Positions 7,136 to 15,682 of a stretch of 64,000 nt of DNA are shown piece by piece. Each line of letters begins with the position of its first letter. The stretch's first letter is position 1. The position numbers and the translations under genes are program-made. The notes under the pieces are model-generated. The model worked only from the letters and a program-made list of their open reading frames with translations. It had not been told where the DNA came from and searched no databases. The DNA lies in NCBI RefSeq assembly GCF_004011505.1, contig NZ_SAUN01000001.1:1240001-1304000 (forward strand). The letters run 5' to 3'. The stretch comes from Nonomuraea polychroma. GTDB lineage: Bacteria > Actinomycetota > Actinomycetes > Streptosporangiales > Streptosporangiaceae.

Positions 7136-8632
7136 GTGCGTTATCCCAGCCTTACGCATGCCCTCGCGGCTGTCTGTGTCCTTTCCCTGGCCGCCTGTTC
7201 TGTCCCGGCGGGTGGGCAGAGCACGGACCCCGTTTCGACCGGCGGGCGCATCAAGCTGGCGATGCTCCAGCCCCCGCGCACGGGCCTGTCCCCGTTCAGC
7301 GACGACGCCTTCAAGCTGTCGCGCTGGTCCACCGCCGAGACCCTGATCAACCTGGACGAGAACGGCGACGCGCAACCGGCGCTCGCCACCGCGTGGGCGC
7401 GGACCTCCGCACGGACCTGGGAGTTCACCGTGCGCCCTGGTGTGACCTTCCATGACGGCACCCCGCTGACCGCCCAGGTCGCCGCCAACACGCTGACCCG
7501 CGCCACCCAGGCCACTCCCAAGCCCCGTATCCTCGACGGCGTCGAGCTGACCGCCAAGGCGGAGGGCGACAAGGTCGTGGTGACCACGGGCGAGCCCGAT
7601 CCGCTCGTACCGCAGCGCCTGTCCTCGCCGCAGTTGTCGATCCTGGCGGAAAGCGCCTATCGCCCGGACGGCACGGTGAACCCGGTCGGCGCCGGCAGCG
7701 GCCCCTTCAAGCTGACCCGGGTCAACGGCACCACGACCGCCACCCTCGACCGTTACGACGGCTACTGGGGCGAGAAGGCCAAGGCCGGCGGCATCGACGT
7801 CGCCTTCGTGCCGGACGGCACCGCGCGCGCCGCCGCCATCCGCAGCGGTGAGGCGCACATCGCCGAGGCGGTGCCGGTCTCGCAGGCCGCGCTGCTGCAG
7901 AAGGAGACGATCAGCGAGGTGCCGATGCCGCGCACCAACACCCTCTACCTGAACACCAAGACCGGCCCCTTCAAGGACCCGGCGGTACGTGCCGCCGCAC
8001 GCACGGCCATCGACCCCGCGCAACTGGTCACCGGCGTGTACGAGGGCCGCGCCGACATCGCGCGCGGCCTCCTGGGACCCGCTCTGGCGTGGGCCGCCGA
8101 GGGCCGCCGCCCTCTGGCCGAGCGCCCGGCGGCCACGGACGCCAAGGGCGTGTCGATCACCCTGGCCACCTACTCCGATCGGGCGGAGTTGCCGGAGGTC
8201 GCCTCGGTGCTGCAGCAACAACTCCAGGCCGCCGGGTTCGCCGTCAAGCTCGTGGTCCGCGAGTACGCGCACATCGAGGACGACGCGCTGGCCGGCGAGT
8301 TCGACGCGTTCATCCTCTCCCGCGCGACCGTGCTCGACTCGGGCGACCCGGTGGCGTACATGCAGGCCGACTTCACCTGCGACGGCTCCTTCAACCTGGC
8401 CAAGCTGTGCGACGAGGACGTCGACCGGGCCGTGAAGAAGGCCGCGGCGACGGATGCCGGCGCCGCGAGGCGCGCGGCGATCATGGAGGCCGAGGCGGCG
8501 ATCCTGCGCACCGACGCCGCGATCCCGATGTTGCACGAGCGCGTCATCCAGGGTGACGCCACCACGGTGGTGGACTCGGCGAAGGACCCGCGCGAGCGCA
8601 TCCTGATCACCACCGACACCCGGCTGAAATGA
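7136..8632 (+). CDS. ABC importer substrate-binding lipoprotein, peptide/nickel/metallophore type (SBP family 5)
   Basis: The 498-residue protein has a lipoprotein signal ending L-S-L-A-A-C (lipid-modified Cys21) and the two-lobed family 5 fold, with WEFTVRPGVTFHDGTPLTA near residue 100 typical of DppA/NikA/OppA proteins. GTG at 7136 was chosen because it starts the signal peptide; the frame is open further upstream without signal character. The protein captures a peptide-like or metal-chelate ligand outside the cell. It is the first of four overlapping or near-contiguous genes. The Zur-like box upstream points to a zinc-metallophore or zinc-linked substrate, though the sequence alone does not show what is bound. 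Confidence 0.85.
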   Translation: MRYPSLTHALAAVCVLSLAACSVPAGGQSTDPVSTGGRIKLAMLQPPRTGLSPFSDDAFKLSRWSTAETLINLDENGDAQPALATAWARTSARTWEFTVRPGVTFHDGTPLTAQVAANTLTRATQATPKPRILDGVELTAKAEGDKVVVTTGEPDPLVPQRLSSPQLSILAESAYRPDGTVNPVGAGSGPFKLTRVNGTTTATLDRYDGYWGEKAKAGGIDVAFVPDGTARAAAIRSGEAHIAEAVPVSQAALLQKETISEVPMPRTNTLYLNTKTGPFKDPAVRAAARTAIDPAQLVTGVYEGRADIARGLLGPALAWAAEGRRPLAERPAATDAKGVSITLATYSDRAELPEVASVLQQQLQAAGFAVKLVVREYAHIEDDALAGEFDAFILSRATVLDSGDPVAYMQADFTCDGSFNLAKLCDEDVDRAVKKAAATDAGAARRAAIMEAEAAILRTDAAIPMLHERVIQGDATTVVDSAKDPRERILITTDTRLK

Positions 8633-10377
8633 CGGCGGCGGGAATGGGTGAGCGCGCCGGCGTGCTGGTCTCCCGCGCCGTCGCCCTCGTCGCGATCATC
8701 GCCGCGGTCGGGCTGCTGCCCTGGTTGTCCGGCCGTGACGCGGCGCTGTCGCTGCTGCGCGCCCGGTCGGGCGAGCAGGAGCCGACGCCGGAGGTCCTGG
8801 AGGCCATCCGGCGGGACCTGGGCCTGGACGGCGGTCCCCTGCCGGTGCTCGGCGAGTGGCTGGCAGGCGTGCTGCGCGGCGATTTCGGCCGCTCCTGGGC
8901 GAACGGCGGCCCGGTGCTGCCCTCGGTGGTGTCGGGGCTCGGCGTCTCGCTCACGCTGATGGGCGCGGCGCTGGTCGTGACGCTGGTCCTGGCCTGCGTG
9001 TTGTGCGCGCCGACGCTGGTGCGCGGCGCTCGCGGCACCCTGCGCGGCGGCCGCGGCACGGGGGCCGCGGCCGCCGTGCTCGCCGCGCTGCCCGAGTTCC
9101 TCGTCGCGACGTTGCTGCTGATCACGCTGTCGGTGTGGCTGGGCTGGCTGCCGCCCTACGGCTGGCGCAACCCGCAGGACATGGTGTTGCCCGCGCTCGC
9201 GCTCGGCATCCCGGCGGGCGGGGCGCTGGGGCGGCTGGTGGACGACGCGCTGCCTGAGGTGTTCGCCGAGCCGTGGGTGGGCTTGTGGCGTTCGGCCGGC
9301 TGCGGTCCCGGCGTGCTCGCGCGGGCGGTGCTGCGGCGTGCGCTGCCGGCTCTCGTGCCGCAGTTCGGGCTGGTCGCGGTGGGGCTGACGGGCGGCGCGG
9401 TGGCCGTCGAGACGGTGTTCGCGGTGCCCGGCATCGGGCGTACCGCCCTGGGCGCGGCGGAATCGCAGGACCTGCCGCTGCTGCAGGCCGCGGTGCTCGC
9501 CCTCGTCCTGCTCGGCGTGCTCGCCGGGATCCTGGCGAACGCCGCACGGCGCTGGATGCTCGGCCCCGGGCTGAGTGACGCCGCCCTGTCGCTGCCCGCG
9601 CCGGTGACCGGTGACGGCCGGGCACGCCGCCTGGTCCCCGCCGCCTGCGCCGCCGTGCTTGCGGCCGCCATCGGCTGGGGGCTGCTCCTCGACCCGCTGG
9701 CCGTGGACCTGGCCGCCAGGCTCGCGGGGCCGAGCTGGGACCATCCGCTCGGCACGGACGCGCTCGGCCGGGACGTGCTGGCCAGGGCCGGTCACGGGGC
9801 GGCGGCCACGGTCGGGGTGGCGGCGCTGGTCTGCGCGGCCTCCTATGTCGTCTCCCTGGCCATCGGCTTCCTGCCCGGCCTCACCTCCGGGGCCGCCGAC
9901 ATCGCCAACGCCGTGCCGCCGGCGATCGCCGGAATCCTGGTCGCGGCGTTGCTGGGTCCCAGCACGCTCGGCGCGTCCGTCGCGGTCGCTCTGGTGTCCT
10001 GGCCCATGCTCGCCGCCCACGCGGCCGCGCTGGTCTCCGAGACCCGTGCCGCCGCTCACCTGGTGTCCCAGCGCGCGATCGGCTCGCCACCCGCCTGGAT
10101 CCTGACCCGTCACGTCCTCCCCGCGGTCGCCGGTCCGCTCGCCCGGCACGCGGTGCTGCGCCTGCCCGGCATCGCCCTGGCCGTGGCCTCCCTCGGCTTC
10201 CTGGGGCTGGGGGCGCAGCCGCCCGCTCCGGAGTGGGGGCTGACGCTGGCCGAGTCGCTGCCGTACGTCGAACGCGCGCCGTGGGCGGCGCTCGTCCCGG
10301 CGGGGATGCTGCTGCTCCTGTCCGCCCTGGCGGTCTCGTTGTCCACTCTCCCCGGTACGCGGGGACGGCCGGCATGA
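8629..10377 (+). CDS. fused two-domain ABC permease (DppB-DppC type in one chain)
   Basis: The 582-residue chain carries two complete permease halves. Residues about 10-310 match the DppB/NikB type (LGLDGGPLPVLGEWLAGVLRGDFG and the GIGRTALGAAESQDLPLLQ motif). Residues about 335-580 match the DppC/NikC type (DHPLGTDALGRDVLARA and LGFLGLGAQPPAPEWG). Most relatives are two separate proteins. Its ATG overlaps the stop of the binding-protein gene (ATGA), and its own stop overlaps the next ATPase start, so all are translationally coupled. It forms the membrane channel of the importer. The frame is intact across the junction, so the fusion is not a simple frameshift. Confidence 0.87.
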   Translation: MTAAGMGERAGVLVSRAVALVAIIAAVGLLPWLSGRDAALSLLRARSGEQEPTPEVLEAIRRDLGLDGGPLPVLGEWLAGVLRGDFGRSWANGGPVLPSVVSGLGVSLTLMGAALVVTLVLACVLCAPTLVRGARGTLRGGRGTGAAAAVLAALPEFLVATLLLITLSVWLGWLPPYGWRNPQDMVLPALALGIPAGGALGRLVDDALPEVFAEPWVGLWRSAGCGPGVLARAVLRRALPALVPQFGLVAVGLTGGAVAVETVFAVPGIGRTALGAAESQDLPLLQAAVLALVLLGVLAGILANAARRWMLGPGLSDAALSLPAPVTGDGRARRLVPAACAAVLAAAIGWGLLLDPLAVDLAARLAGPSWDHPLGTDALGRDVLARAGHGAAATVGVAALVCAASYVVSLAIGFLPGLTSGAADIANAVPPAIAGILVAALLGPSTLGASVAVALVSWPMLAAHAAALVSETRAAAHLVSQRAIGSPPAWILTRHVLPAVAGPLARHAVLRLPGIALAVASLGFLGLGAQPPAPEWGLTLAESLPYVERAPWAALVPAGMLLLLSALAVSLSTLPGTRGRPA

Positions 10378-11462
10378 CGGGTCCGGACGTGACAGGCCCG
10401 GACGTGACAGGCGCGGACGTGACAGGCGCGGACGTGACAGGCGCGGACGTGACAGGCGCGGACGTGACAGGCGCGGAACCGCTGCTGCGCGTGCGCGACC
10501 TGCGCATCGCCGGCCAGGACACCGAACTCGTCCGCGGGCTGTCCTTCGAGGTCGACCGCGGCGAGACGCTCGCCGTCGTCGGCGAGTCCGGCGCCGGCAA
10601 GTCGCTCACCGCGCGCGCCGTGCTCGGATTGACGCCGCCGGGTCTGCGCGTCTCCGGCAGCGTACGCATGGACGGGCAGGAGTTCCGCGGCGCCCCCGAG
10701 CGCCTCTACCGCCGGATACGAGGCCGGCTCGTCGCGTTCGTGCCGCAGGACGCGCTGTCGGTGCTCAGCCCGGTGCACACCGTCGGCGACCAGCTCGCCC
10801 TCGCCGCGAGGTCCGTGCGGCGGCTGAGCCGCAGGGCCGCCGGCGAACGCGCGGTCGCCGCGCTGGAGCGGGCCGGCATCCCCGACGCGGCCCGGCGCGC
10901 GCGTGCCTACCCGCACGAGTTCTCCGGCGGGATGCGCCAGCGAGTGGTGATCGCCATGGCCACCGTCAACGATCCCGCCCTCATCGTCGCCGACGAGCCG
11001 ACCACCGCGCTGGATCCGGTGACGCAGGACCGCATCCTGCGCATGCTGGTGGAGCCGCGCGAGGGCACACGGCCGGCCATGCTGCTGGTCACGCACGATC
11101 TGGCGGTGGCCGCCGCGCACGCGGACCGGGTGCTCGTCATGTACGCGGGGCGGTTCGTCGAATCCGGCCCGGTCGGCCCGGTGCTGCGCCGTCCCCGTGC
11201 CCCCTACACGGGCGGGCTCGTCGCCTCCCTGCCGGGGCAGCTGGCGACGGGCAGGCGGCTGCCGTCGATCGGCGGCTCGCCACCACGACCTGGCGCGCTG
11301 CCGAGCGGATGCGCCTTCGCGCCCCGCTGCCCGGCCGCCGCCGACGAATGCCGTGTGCGGGAGCCGCAGCCGCGCGAGGCCGGTGACGGGCGGTTGGTCG
11401 CCTGCCATCGGCTCGTCGACCTGCCGGATCCGGTGACCGGCCTGTTCAAGGAGCGCGTATGA
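10374..11462 (+). CDS. ABC importer ATPase, DppD/NikD type, with a repeated N-terminus
   Basis: This 362-residue ATPase has Walker A GESGAGKS, the signature FSGGMRQRV, Walker B LIVADEPTTALD and the C-terminal cysteine-rich oligopeptide-transporter extension (CAFAPRCPAAADEC). The first 30 residues are six near-identical pentapeptides (T-G-P/A-D-V), coded by a 15-base tandem repeat before the first beta strand. The ATG at 10374 overlaps the permease stop (ATGA). Each repeat also has an in-frame GTG, so shorter starts are possible. It works with the second ATPase downstream to power the importer. Confidence 0.9.
   Translation: MTGPDVTGPDVTGADVTGADVTGADVTGADVTGAEPLLRVRDLRIAGQDTELVRGLSFEVDRGETLAVVGESGAGKSLTARAVLGLTPPGLRVSGSVRMDGQEFRGAPERLYRRIRGRLVAFVPQDALSVLSPVHTVGDQLALAARSVRRLSRRAAGERAVAALERAGIPDAARRARAYPHEFSGGMRQRVVIAMATVNDPALIVADEPTTALDPVTQDRILRMLVEPREGTRPAMLLVTHDLAVAAAHADRVLVMYAGRFVESGPVGPVLRRPRAPYTGGLVASLPGQLATGRRLPSIGGSPPRPGALPSGCAFAPRCPAAADECRVREPQPREAGDGRLVACHRLVDLPDPVTGLFKERV
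10386..10475 (+). repeat. six 15-base tandem repeats at the start of an ABC ATPase gene
   Basis: The unit GACGTGACAGGCGCG occurs six times (first unit with CCG at its end), in frame, coding D-V-T-G-A. Every unit carries an in-frame GTG, at 10389, 10404, 10419, 10434, 10449 and 10464. Slippage would lengthen or shorten the N-terminus without changing frame. Confidence 0.95.
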
Positions 11463-11493
11463 CGCTGGCGGTCCGCCGCCGGAGGGAGCCCGC

Positions 11494-12279
11494 ATGACCT
11501 CGCCGCCCCTGCTGGAGGTCCGCGACCTCACCGTCCGCTATCCGGCGCGCGGCCGCCGTACCCCGCCGGTCCTCGCGGTGGACCAGGTCTCGTTCACCGT
11601 ACGGCAAGGCGAGACCCTCGCCCTGGTCGGCGGGTCGGGGTCGGGCAAGTCGAGCATCGCCGCGGCCGTCCTCATGCTGCGCAGACCGGAGAGCGGGTCG
11701 GTGCGGTTCGACGGCCAGGAGCTGACCGGGCTCGACGAGCGCGCCCTGCGCCGGCTGCGACCCGCGCTGCAGCCCGTCTTCCAGGACCCGTACGGCTCGC
11801 TCAGCCCGCGCCTGCGCGTGCACGACACGATCGCCGAACCGCTGCGCGTCCACGGACGCTGGGATCCGCTCACGGGCCCGGCCCGCGTCCGGGAGCTGCT
11901 CGACCTCGTCCGACTGGACGGCTCGCTCGCCCGCCGCAGACCGCACGAGCTGTCCGGCGGCCAGTGCCAGCGCGTCGGCATCGCCCGCGCGCTCGCCTGT
12001 GACCCCAGGCTCCTGGTGCTGGACGAGCCCGTGTCCGCGCTCGATCCCTCCGTACGGGCCGGGATCGTCAACCTCCTCGCCGACCTGCGGGACGAGCTGG
12101 GCCTCAGCCAGTTGTTCATCGCCCACGACCTGGCCCTCGTCCGGCATGTGGCTCGTCACCAGGTCGCGGTGCTGCACCACGGGCGGATCGTCGAGACCGG
12201 CCCGGCCGATCGGCTCTGGGACGCGCCCGGCCACCCCTACACACGCGAGCTCCTCGCCGCCGCCCGCCTCACGGCGTGA
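11494..12279 (+). CDS. ABC importer ATPase, DppF/NikE type
   Basis: The 261-residue protein has Walker A GGSGSGKSS, the signature LSGGQCQRVGIARAL, Walker B LLVLDEPVSALD and an H-loop in FIAHDLALVRH, all intact. It is the second nucleotide-binding subunit of the importer that begins at 7136 and would pair with the 10374 product. GGAGGG lies seven bases before the ATG. It is the last gene of the operon. Confidence 0.9.
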   Translation: MTSPPLLEVRDLTVRYPARGRRTPPVLAVDQVSFTVRQGETLALVGGSGSGKSSIAAAVLMLRRPESGSVRFDGQELTGLDERALRRLRPALQPVFQDPYGSLSPRLRVHDTIAEPLRVHGRWDPLTGPARVRELLDLVRLDGSLARRRPHELSGGQCQRVGIARALACDPRLLVLDEPVSALDPSVRAGIVNLLADLRDELGLSQLFIAHDLALVRHVARHQVAVLHHGRIVETGPADRLWDAPGHPYTRELLAAARLTA

Positions 12280-12391
12280 ACGATGTGGAGGACTCGCGCA
12301 AGCCCTCGCATTCCTTGTCCGGCTCTGGGGCGTCGTCGAGCTTTCCGCAGCGGACCTCGGGCTTCGGGATGCCCTGGTCGTCGAGCCTCAT
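12269..12391 (-). CDS. possible 40-residue small protein
   Basis: This ORF on the strand opposite the importer codes a 40-residue acidic peptide beginning MRLDDQGIPKPEVRCGKLDD, with two cysteines and no membrane segment. AAGGTG is placed about 8 bases before the ATG. Its last codons overlap the 3' end of the ATPase gene in convergent orientation. I do not recognise it and see no modification enzyme nearby that would make it a RiPP precursor. It may be a chance ORF. Confidence 0.3.
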   Translation of the reverse strand: MRLDDQGIPKPEVRCGKLDDAPEPDKECEGLRESSTSFTP

Positions 12392-12538
12392 GACAGGATC
12401 ACCTTGTCGTAGGGTTCGTGACGCGCGCCGCGACGGCACCTATTGGATCGGTCCAACCAACGCTTCGACGAAGGCAGGCGCGTGCACGCCGGAGACGTGC
12501 ACCACGGGGAACCGGGCCCGCTCAGGTTGCAGAAATAT

Positions 12539-12552
12539 ATAGACCGGTCTAT
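12539..12552. promoter_or_regulatory. TetR-family operator (autoregulation site)
   Basis: ATAGACCGGTCTAT is a perfect 14-base palindrome ending ten bases before the ATG of the TetR gene. It matches the operator style of LmrA/YxaF-type TetR repressors. A weaker palindrome, TTGGATCGGTCCAA, is at 12443-12456. Confidence 0.75.
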
Positions 12553-12562
12553 TTTGCTCTCC

Positions 12563-13162
12563 ATGGTCACTGACAAGGGAGCGCGGACGACCGCGCGCCT
12601 GGTGGAGTCGATGCTCGAACTGATCCAGGACCGCGGCTACAGCGGCACGGGCCTCAACACGGTGGTGGAGCACGCCGGGGCCCCGAAGGGGTCGCTCTAC
12701 TTCCACTTCCCCGAGGGCAAGGAGGCGCTGGGCGAGAAGGCCGTCGAGCTGGCCGCCGGCCACTTCCACAGCCTCGTGGCCGAGCTCGCGGCAGACGCCG
12801 CGAGCCCAGGAGACGTTCTCCGGCACGTCGCCGACGTGCTGGCGGGCATCCTCTCCGACAACGACTACCGGCTCGGCTGCCCGGTGTCCGTGGTCACGTT
12901 GGAGATGGGCGCGCACAGCGAACGCCTGCGCACCGCCTGCGCGGCCGCCTTCGAGTCATGGATCGGCCCGATGACCGATCACCTCGTCGGCCGGGGCCAC
13001 GCGCGAGAGACGGCACGCGCCATGGCCATGACCGTCGTCTCCACACTGGAAGGTGCGGTGATCATGTCCAGAGCCAGGCGCGACGTGGCGGCGTTGCGCA
13101 ACGCCGCACTGGTTCTCGGTGCTCTTCTGGACCAGCCGCCGGCTGCGGAGGAGACCTCGTGA
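12563..13162 (+). CDS. TetR-family repressor, LmrA/YxaF type
   Basis: The 199-residue protein has an N-terminal TetR helix-turn-helix (GYSGTGLNTVVEHAGAPKGS then LYFHFPEGKEALGEKA) and a C-terminal ligand domain with CPVSVVTLEM, typical of LmrA/YxaF regulators. ATG 12563 was chosen because the longer frame upstream crosses the operator palindrome. The gene overlaps the SDR-hydrolase fusion gene by the sequence GTGA, so both are co-translated and that enzyme is the likely target of regulation. Binding a lipophilic ligand would release repression. Confidence 0.87.
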   Translation: MVTDKGARTTARLVESMLELIQDRGYSGTGLNTVVEHAGAPKGSLYFHFPEGKEALGEKAVELAAGHFHSLVAELAADAASPGDVLRHVADVLAGILSDNDYRLGCPVSVVTLEMGAHSERLRTACAAAFESWIGPMTDHLVGRGHARETARAMAMTVVSTLEGAVIMSRARRDVAALRNAALVLGALLDQPPAAEETS

Positions 13163-15000
13163 GCCGGCACGCGCTCGTGTTCGGGGCCTCCGGGTTCATC
13201 GGCCGGCACCTCATCCTCGCTCTGGACCAGGCCGGTGTCCGGGTCACCGCGGCGACCCGGGACAGCGCGTCCTTCACCAGGCTGAGCGGCTGGCTCGCCG
13301 AGCACGGGTGCCGGGCCGCCCCGGCCGGTGTGCGCGTGGACTTCGACGCGCCGTCGTTGGTCGAGGGCGACGCCGTCGGTCTGGAGGACGTCACCGAGAT
13401 CTACAACTGCGCGGGGGCCTACCGGTTCGGGATGACGGTCCAGGAGGCACGCCGCGCCAACGTCTTCAGCGTCAGGGCGATCGTGTCCTTCGCCGCGCGG
13501 CTTCCGCGGCTGCGGCGGCTCGTGCACGTCTCGGGCTACCGCGTGGGAGGCCTGGACCCTGCGACGATGCCGTGGAGTGACGAGCTGGTACGGCGGGTCT
13601 ACCGGCGTGTCGGCGCCTACGAGGGGTCCAAGGTGGAGTCGGACGCCGTCCTGCAGGCCACCGCCGACCAGCTCGGCGTGCCCTGGTCCATCGTCAACCC
13701 GGCCAGCGTGATCGGGGTGAGCACGAGCGGCGAGTCCGACCAGCAGCTCGGTCTCGCCGCGAGCCTGAAGGAGATCTGGCGGGGCTCGATCGCGGCACTA
13801 CCGGGAAACGCGCGGACGTTCGTCCCCGTGATCGCCGTGGACTACCTGGCGCGGTTCATGACGCTGCTCCCGGAGGACCCGGCCGCCGCGCGCGCCGCGT
13901 ACTGGATCCTCGACGACGACACTCCGCCGCTGCCGGATCTTCTCTCGCTCGTGGGGCGGCATTATCAGGTCAAGGTTCCGCGGCTGAAGGTCCCCGTGCC
14001 GGTGGTGCGGCGGCTGCCGGCCGCGCTGACCAAGGCGGACCCGGAGACGCTGACCTTCATGTCCTCCGACCGCTACCCCACGGGCCCGGCCCGCGAGTTC
14101 GCCGGACGTCACGGACTCGAGCTCCCCGACACCGTCGAGTCGATCCTGCGATGGGCCGACCACCTGGCCGCCCACCGGTTCGGGGCCGCACCGGCCGAGG
14201 GACCGGTACGGCGGTTCACCCGGCACGCGGGCGTGCGGACGTTCGGAATCGGCGAGCCGGGCGCGCCGGTCCTGGTGCTGCCCGGTCTTCCTGTCAACGC
14301 CGACACCTGGGCTCCGGTCGCCGCCACGCTCGGCCACGCGCGCGTTGTGGACCTTCCCGGCCTCGGGCTCAGCGGGGGCCGTCCACGCGACCTGTCCGCC
14401 TGGCTGGCCGCTCTGGTCGAGGAGAGCGGCCCTGCGCACCTGGTCGGCCACTCCATCGGGGCCGCCGCGGCCCTCGAAGCCGCTTTGGCACGCCCGGATC
14501 GTGTCGAGCGGCTCACGCTGGTGTCGCCCTTCTTCCTCCAAGCCCGCGCTGGATTCGCCACGCGGCTGGCCCCGCTGACCCGCCTGTATCTCCGCCGGGT
14601 ACGTCCCGATGCCCTGTCGCGCCTGCTCACCGGGGACACGGCCCAGGCGGGAGAGCTCGAGTCCAGCGCAGAGGACCTGCGGCGAGGGCGGGTCGCCGCT
14701 CACGTGGCGCAGCTCCTGTCCACCGCGGGCAGCCGACGATGGCGCCGGGACCTCCGGGCCAAGCTCGGGCGTTACCCGGGCCGCGTCCATGTGATCGTGG
14801 GATCCGAGGACCCGCTGACCGACGAAGGCCGGGCGCTGGTGGACACGCTCGGCGCGCGGGCGAGCGTGTCCACGATCGGCGGGGCCGGTCACCATCCTCA
14901 GCTCACCCACGGTGAGGAGCTGGCCCGGTCGATCCGGGAGCACGCCCCGGTCTCCGCCCTGCCGCCTGTCAGGGGCGACGGCGGCGAAGGCGGGTGGTGA
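13159..15000 (+). CDS. fusion of an NAD(P)-dependent SDR/epimerase and an alpha/beta hydrolase
   Basis: The 613-residue chain starts with an extended SDR (Rossmann motif G-A-S-G-F-I-G at about residues 9-15, then IYNCAGAYRFG and a Y-x3-K in the YEGSK segment) to about residue 340. An alpha/beta hydrolase fills residues about 370-600 (nucleophile motif G-H-S-I-G-A, later H-H in GGAGHHPQ). The SDR half resembles dihydroflavonol reductase-like enzymes acting on hydroxyl or keto groups. One protein that both reduces and hydrolyses may process a ketoester or lactone, but the substrate is unknown. The start overlaps the TetR stop, and its 3' end overlaps the convergent CoxG gene by 32 bases. Confidence 0.8.
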   Translation: MSRHALVFGASGFIGRHLILALDQAGVRVTAATRDSASFTRLSGWLAEHGCRAAPAGVRVDFDAPSLVEGDAVGLEDVTEIYNCAGAYRFGMTVQEARRANVFSVRAIVSFAARLPRLRRLVHVSGYRVGGLDPATMPWSDELVRRVYRRVGAYEGSKVESDAVLQATADQLGVPWSIVNPASVIGVSTSGESDQQLGLAASLKEIWRGSIAALPGNARTFVPVIAVDYLARFMTLLPEDPAAARAAYWILDDDTPPLPDLLSLVGRHYQVKVPRLKVPVPVVRRLPAALTKADPETLTFMSSDRYPTGPAREFAGRHGLELPDTVESILRWADHLAAHRFGAAPAEGPVRRFTRHAGVRTFGIGEPGAPVLVLPGLPVNADTWAPVAATLGHARVVDLPGLGLSGGRPRDLSAWLAALVEESGPAHLVGHSIGAAAALEAALARPDRVERLTLVSPFFLQARAGFATRLAPLTRLYLRRVRPDALSRLLTGDTAQAGELESSAEDLRRGRVAAHVAQLLSTAGSRRWRRDLRAKLGRYPGRVHVIVGSEDPLTDEGRALVDTLGARASVSTIGGAGHHPQLTHGEELARSIREHAPVSALPPVRGDGGEGGW

Positions 15001-15682
15001 CCACCCCCACGACGACCCCGGCGGTGAATGCCACGAGCGCCGGGGCAGCACGCCGCAGGAGCGGCAGGGCGATCAGCCGCAGCCCGTCGAGCGCCGGAGC
15101 CTCCGGCTCGGCCGGCGGAGCCGCCGCGGGATCGGCGGATCTCCTCGCGTAGGCCACGGCGGGGCCGGCGGGCCTCTCCGGGTGGCCCGTGGCGGGGTGG
15201 GCGGGCGTCCCGGCGTCGGCCGATGCCGGGACGGGGCCTGGTTGGGTGAGCAGGGTCGCGAGGTTCGTGGCGAATTCGTCGATCAGCCGTTGGGACACGT
15301 CCGCGATGACCCCCCGGCCGAACTGGGCGACCCTGCCGCGGATCATCAGGTCGGTGTCGAGGGAGACCTTGGTGCCGGCCGGGTCCGGCGCGAGCTCCGC
15401 CACGACGTGGGCGTCGGCGTTGCCGTTGCCGTTCCGCTCCGCGCCGGAGGCCCTGAGGACCACGCGCCGGCTCGCCTCGTCCGCCTCCAGGAAGCGGACT
15501 TTGCCCTGGTACGCGACGCCGAGCGGGCCCACCTTGACCTTCACCTCTCCCTCGTAAGCGTCGCCCGTGCGGCCGAGCAGGCGACTGCCCGGCATGCACG
15601 CGGCGATCCGTTCGACGTCGAGGAGGAGGTCGAAGACGCGGGCCGGCTCTTCGGCGAGGGTGAAGGTGTGCCGTAGTCGCAT
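14969..15682 (-). CDS. coxG: CoxG-family SRPBCC protein with C-terminal membrane anchor
   Basis: The 237-residue protein has a CoxG/SRPBCC domain at residues 1-150 (DVERIAACMPGSRLLG and the EGEVKVKVGPLGVAYQGKV strands). A low-complexity proline/alanine linker follows, then a C-terminal transmembrane helix (APALVAFTAGVVVGVVTTRL region) with an arginine-rich tail. CoxG proteins recruit or mature molybdenum hydroxylases at the membrane, which fits the Mo-hydroxylase operon 5 kb away. The ATG shares one base with the stop of the SDR gene (TGATG). The protein ends 32 bases inside the convergent fusion gene. Confidence 0.83.
   Translation of the reverse strand: MRLRHTFTLAEEPARVFDLLLDVERIAACMPGSRLLGRTGDAYEGEVKVKVGPLGVAYQGKVRFLEADEASRRVVLRASGAERNGNGNADAHVVAELAPDPAGTKVSLDTDLMIRGRVAQFGRGVIADVSQRLIDEFATNLATLLTQPGPVPASADAGTPAHPATGHPERPAGPAVAYARRSADPAAAPPAEPEAPALDGLRLIALPLLRRAAPALVAFTAGVVVGVVTTRLRRRRP

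Noticed and set aside
10386..10475. A CRISPR-like array
   Set aside because: The 15-base units are contiguous without spacers and lie in frame within a coding sequence. No cas genes are present in the window.
12443..13162. A longer TetR protein starting at 12443
   Set aside because: The added 40 residues run across the operator palindrome and are not conserved in the family. The ATG at 12563 starts right before the DNA-binding domain.
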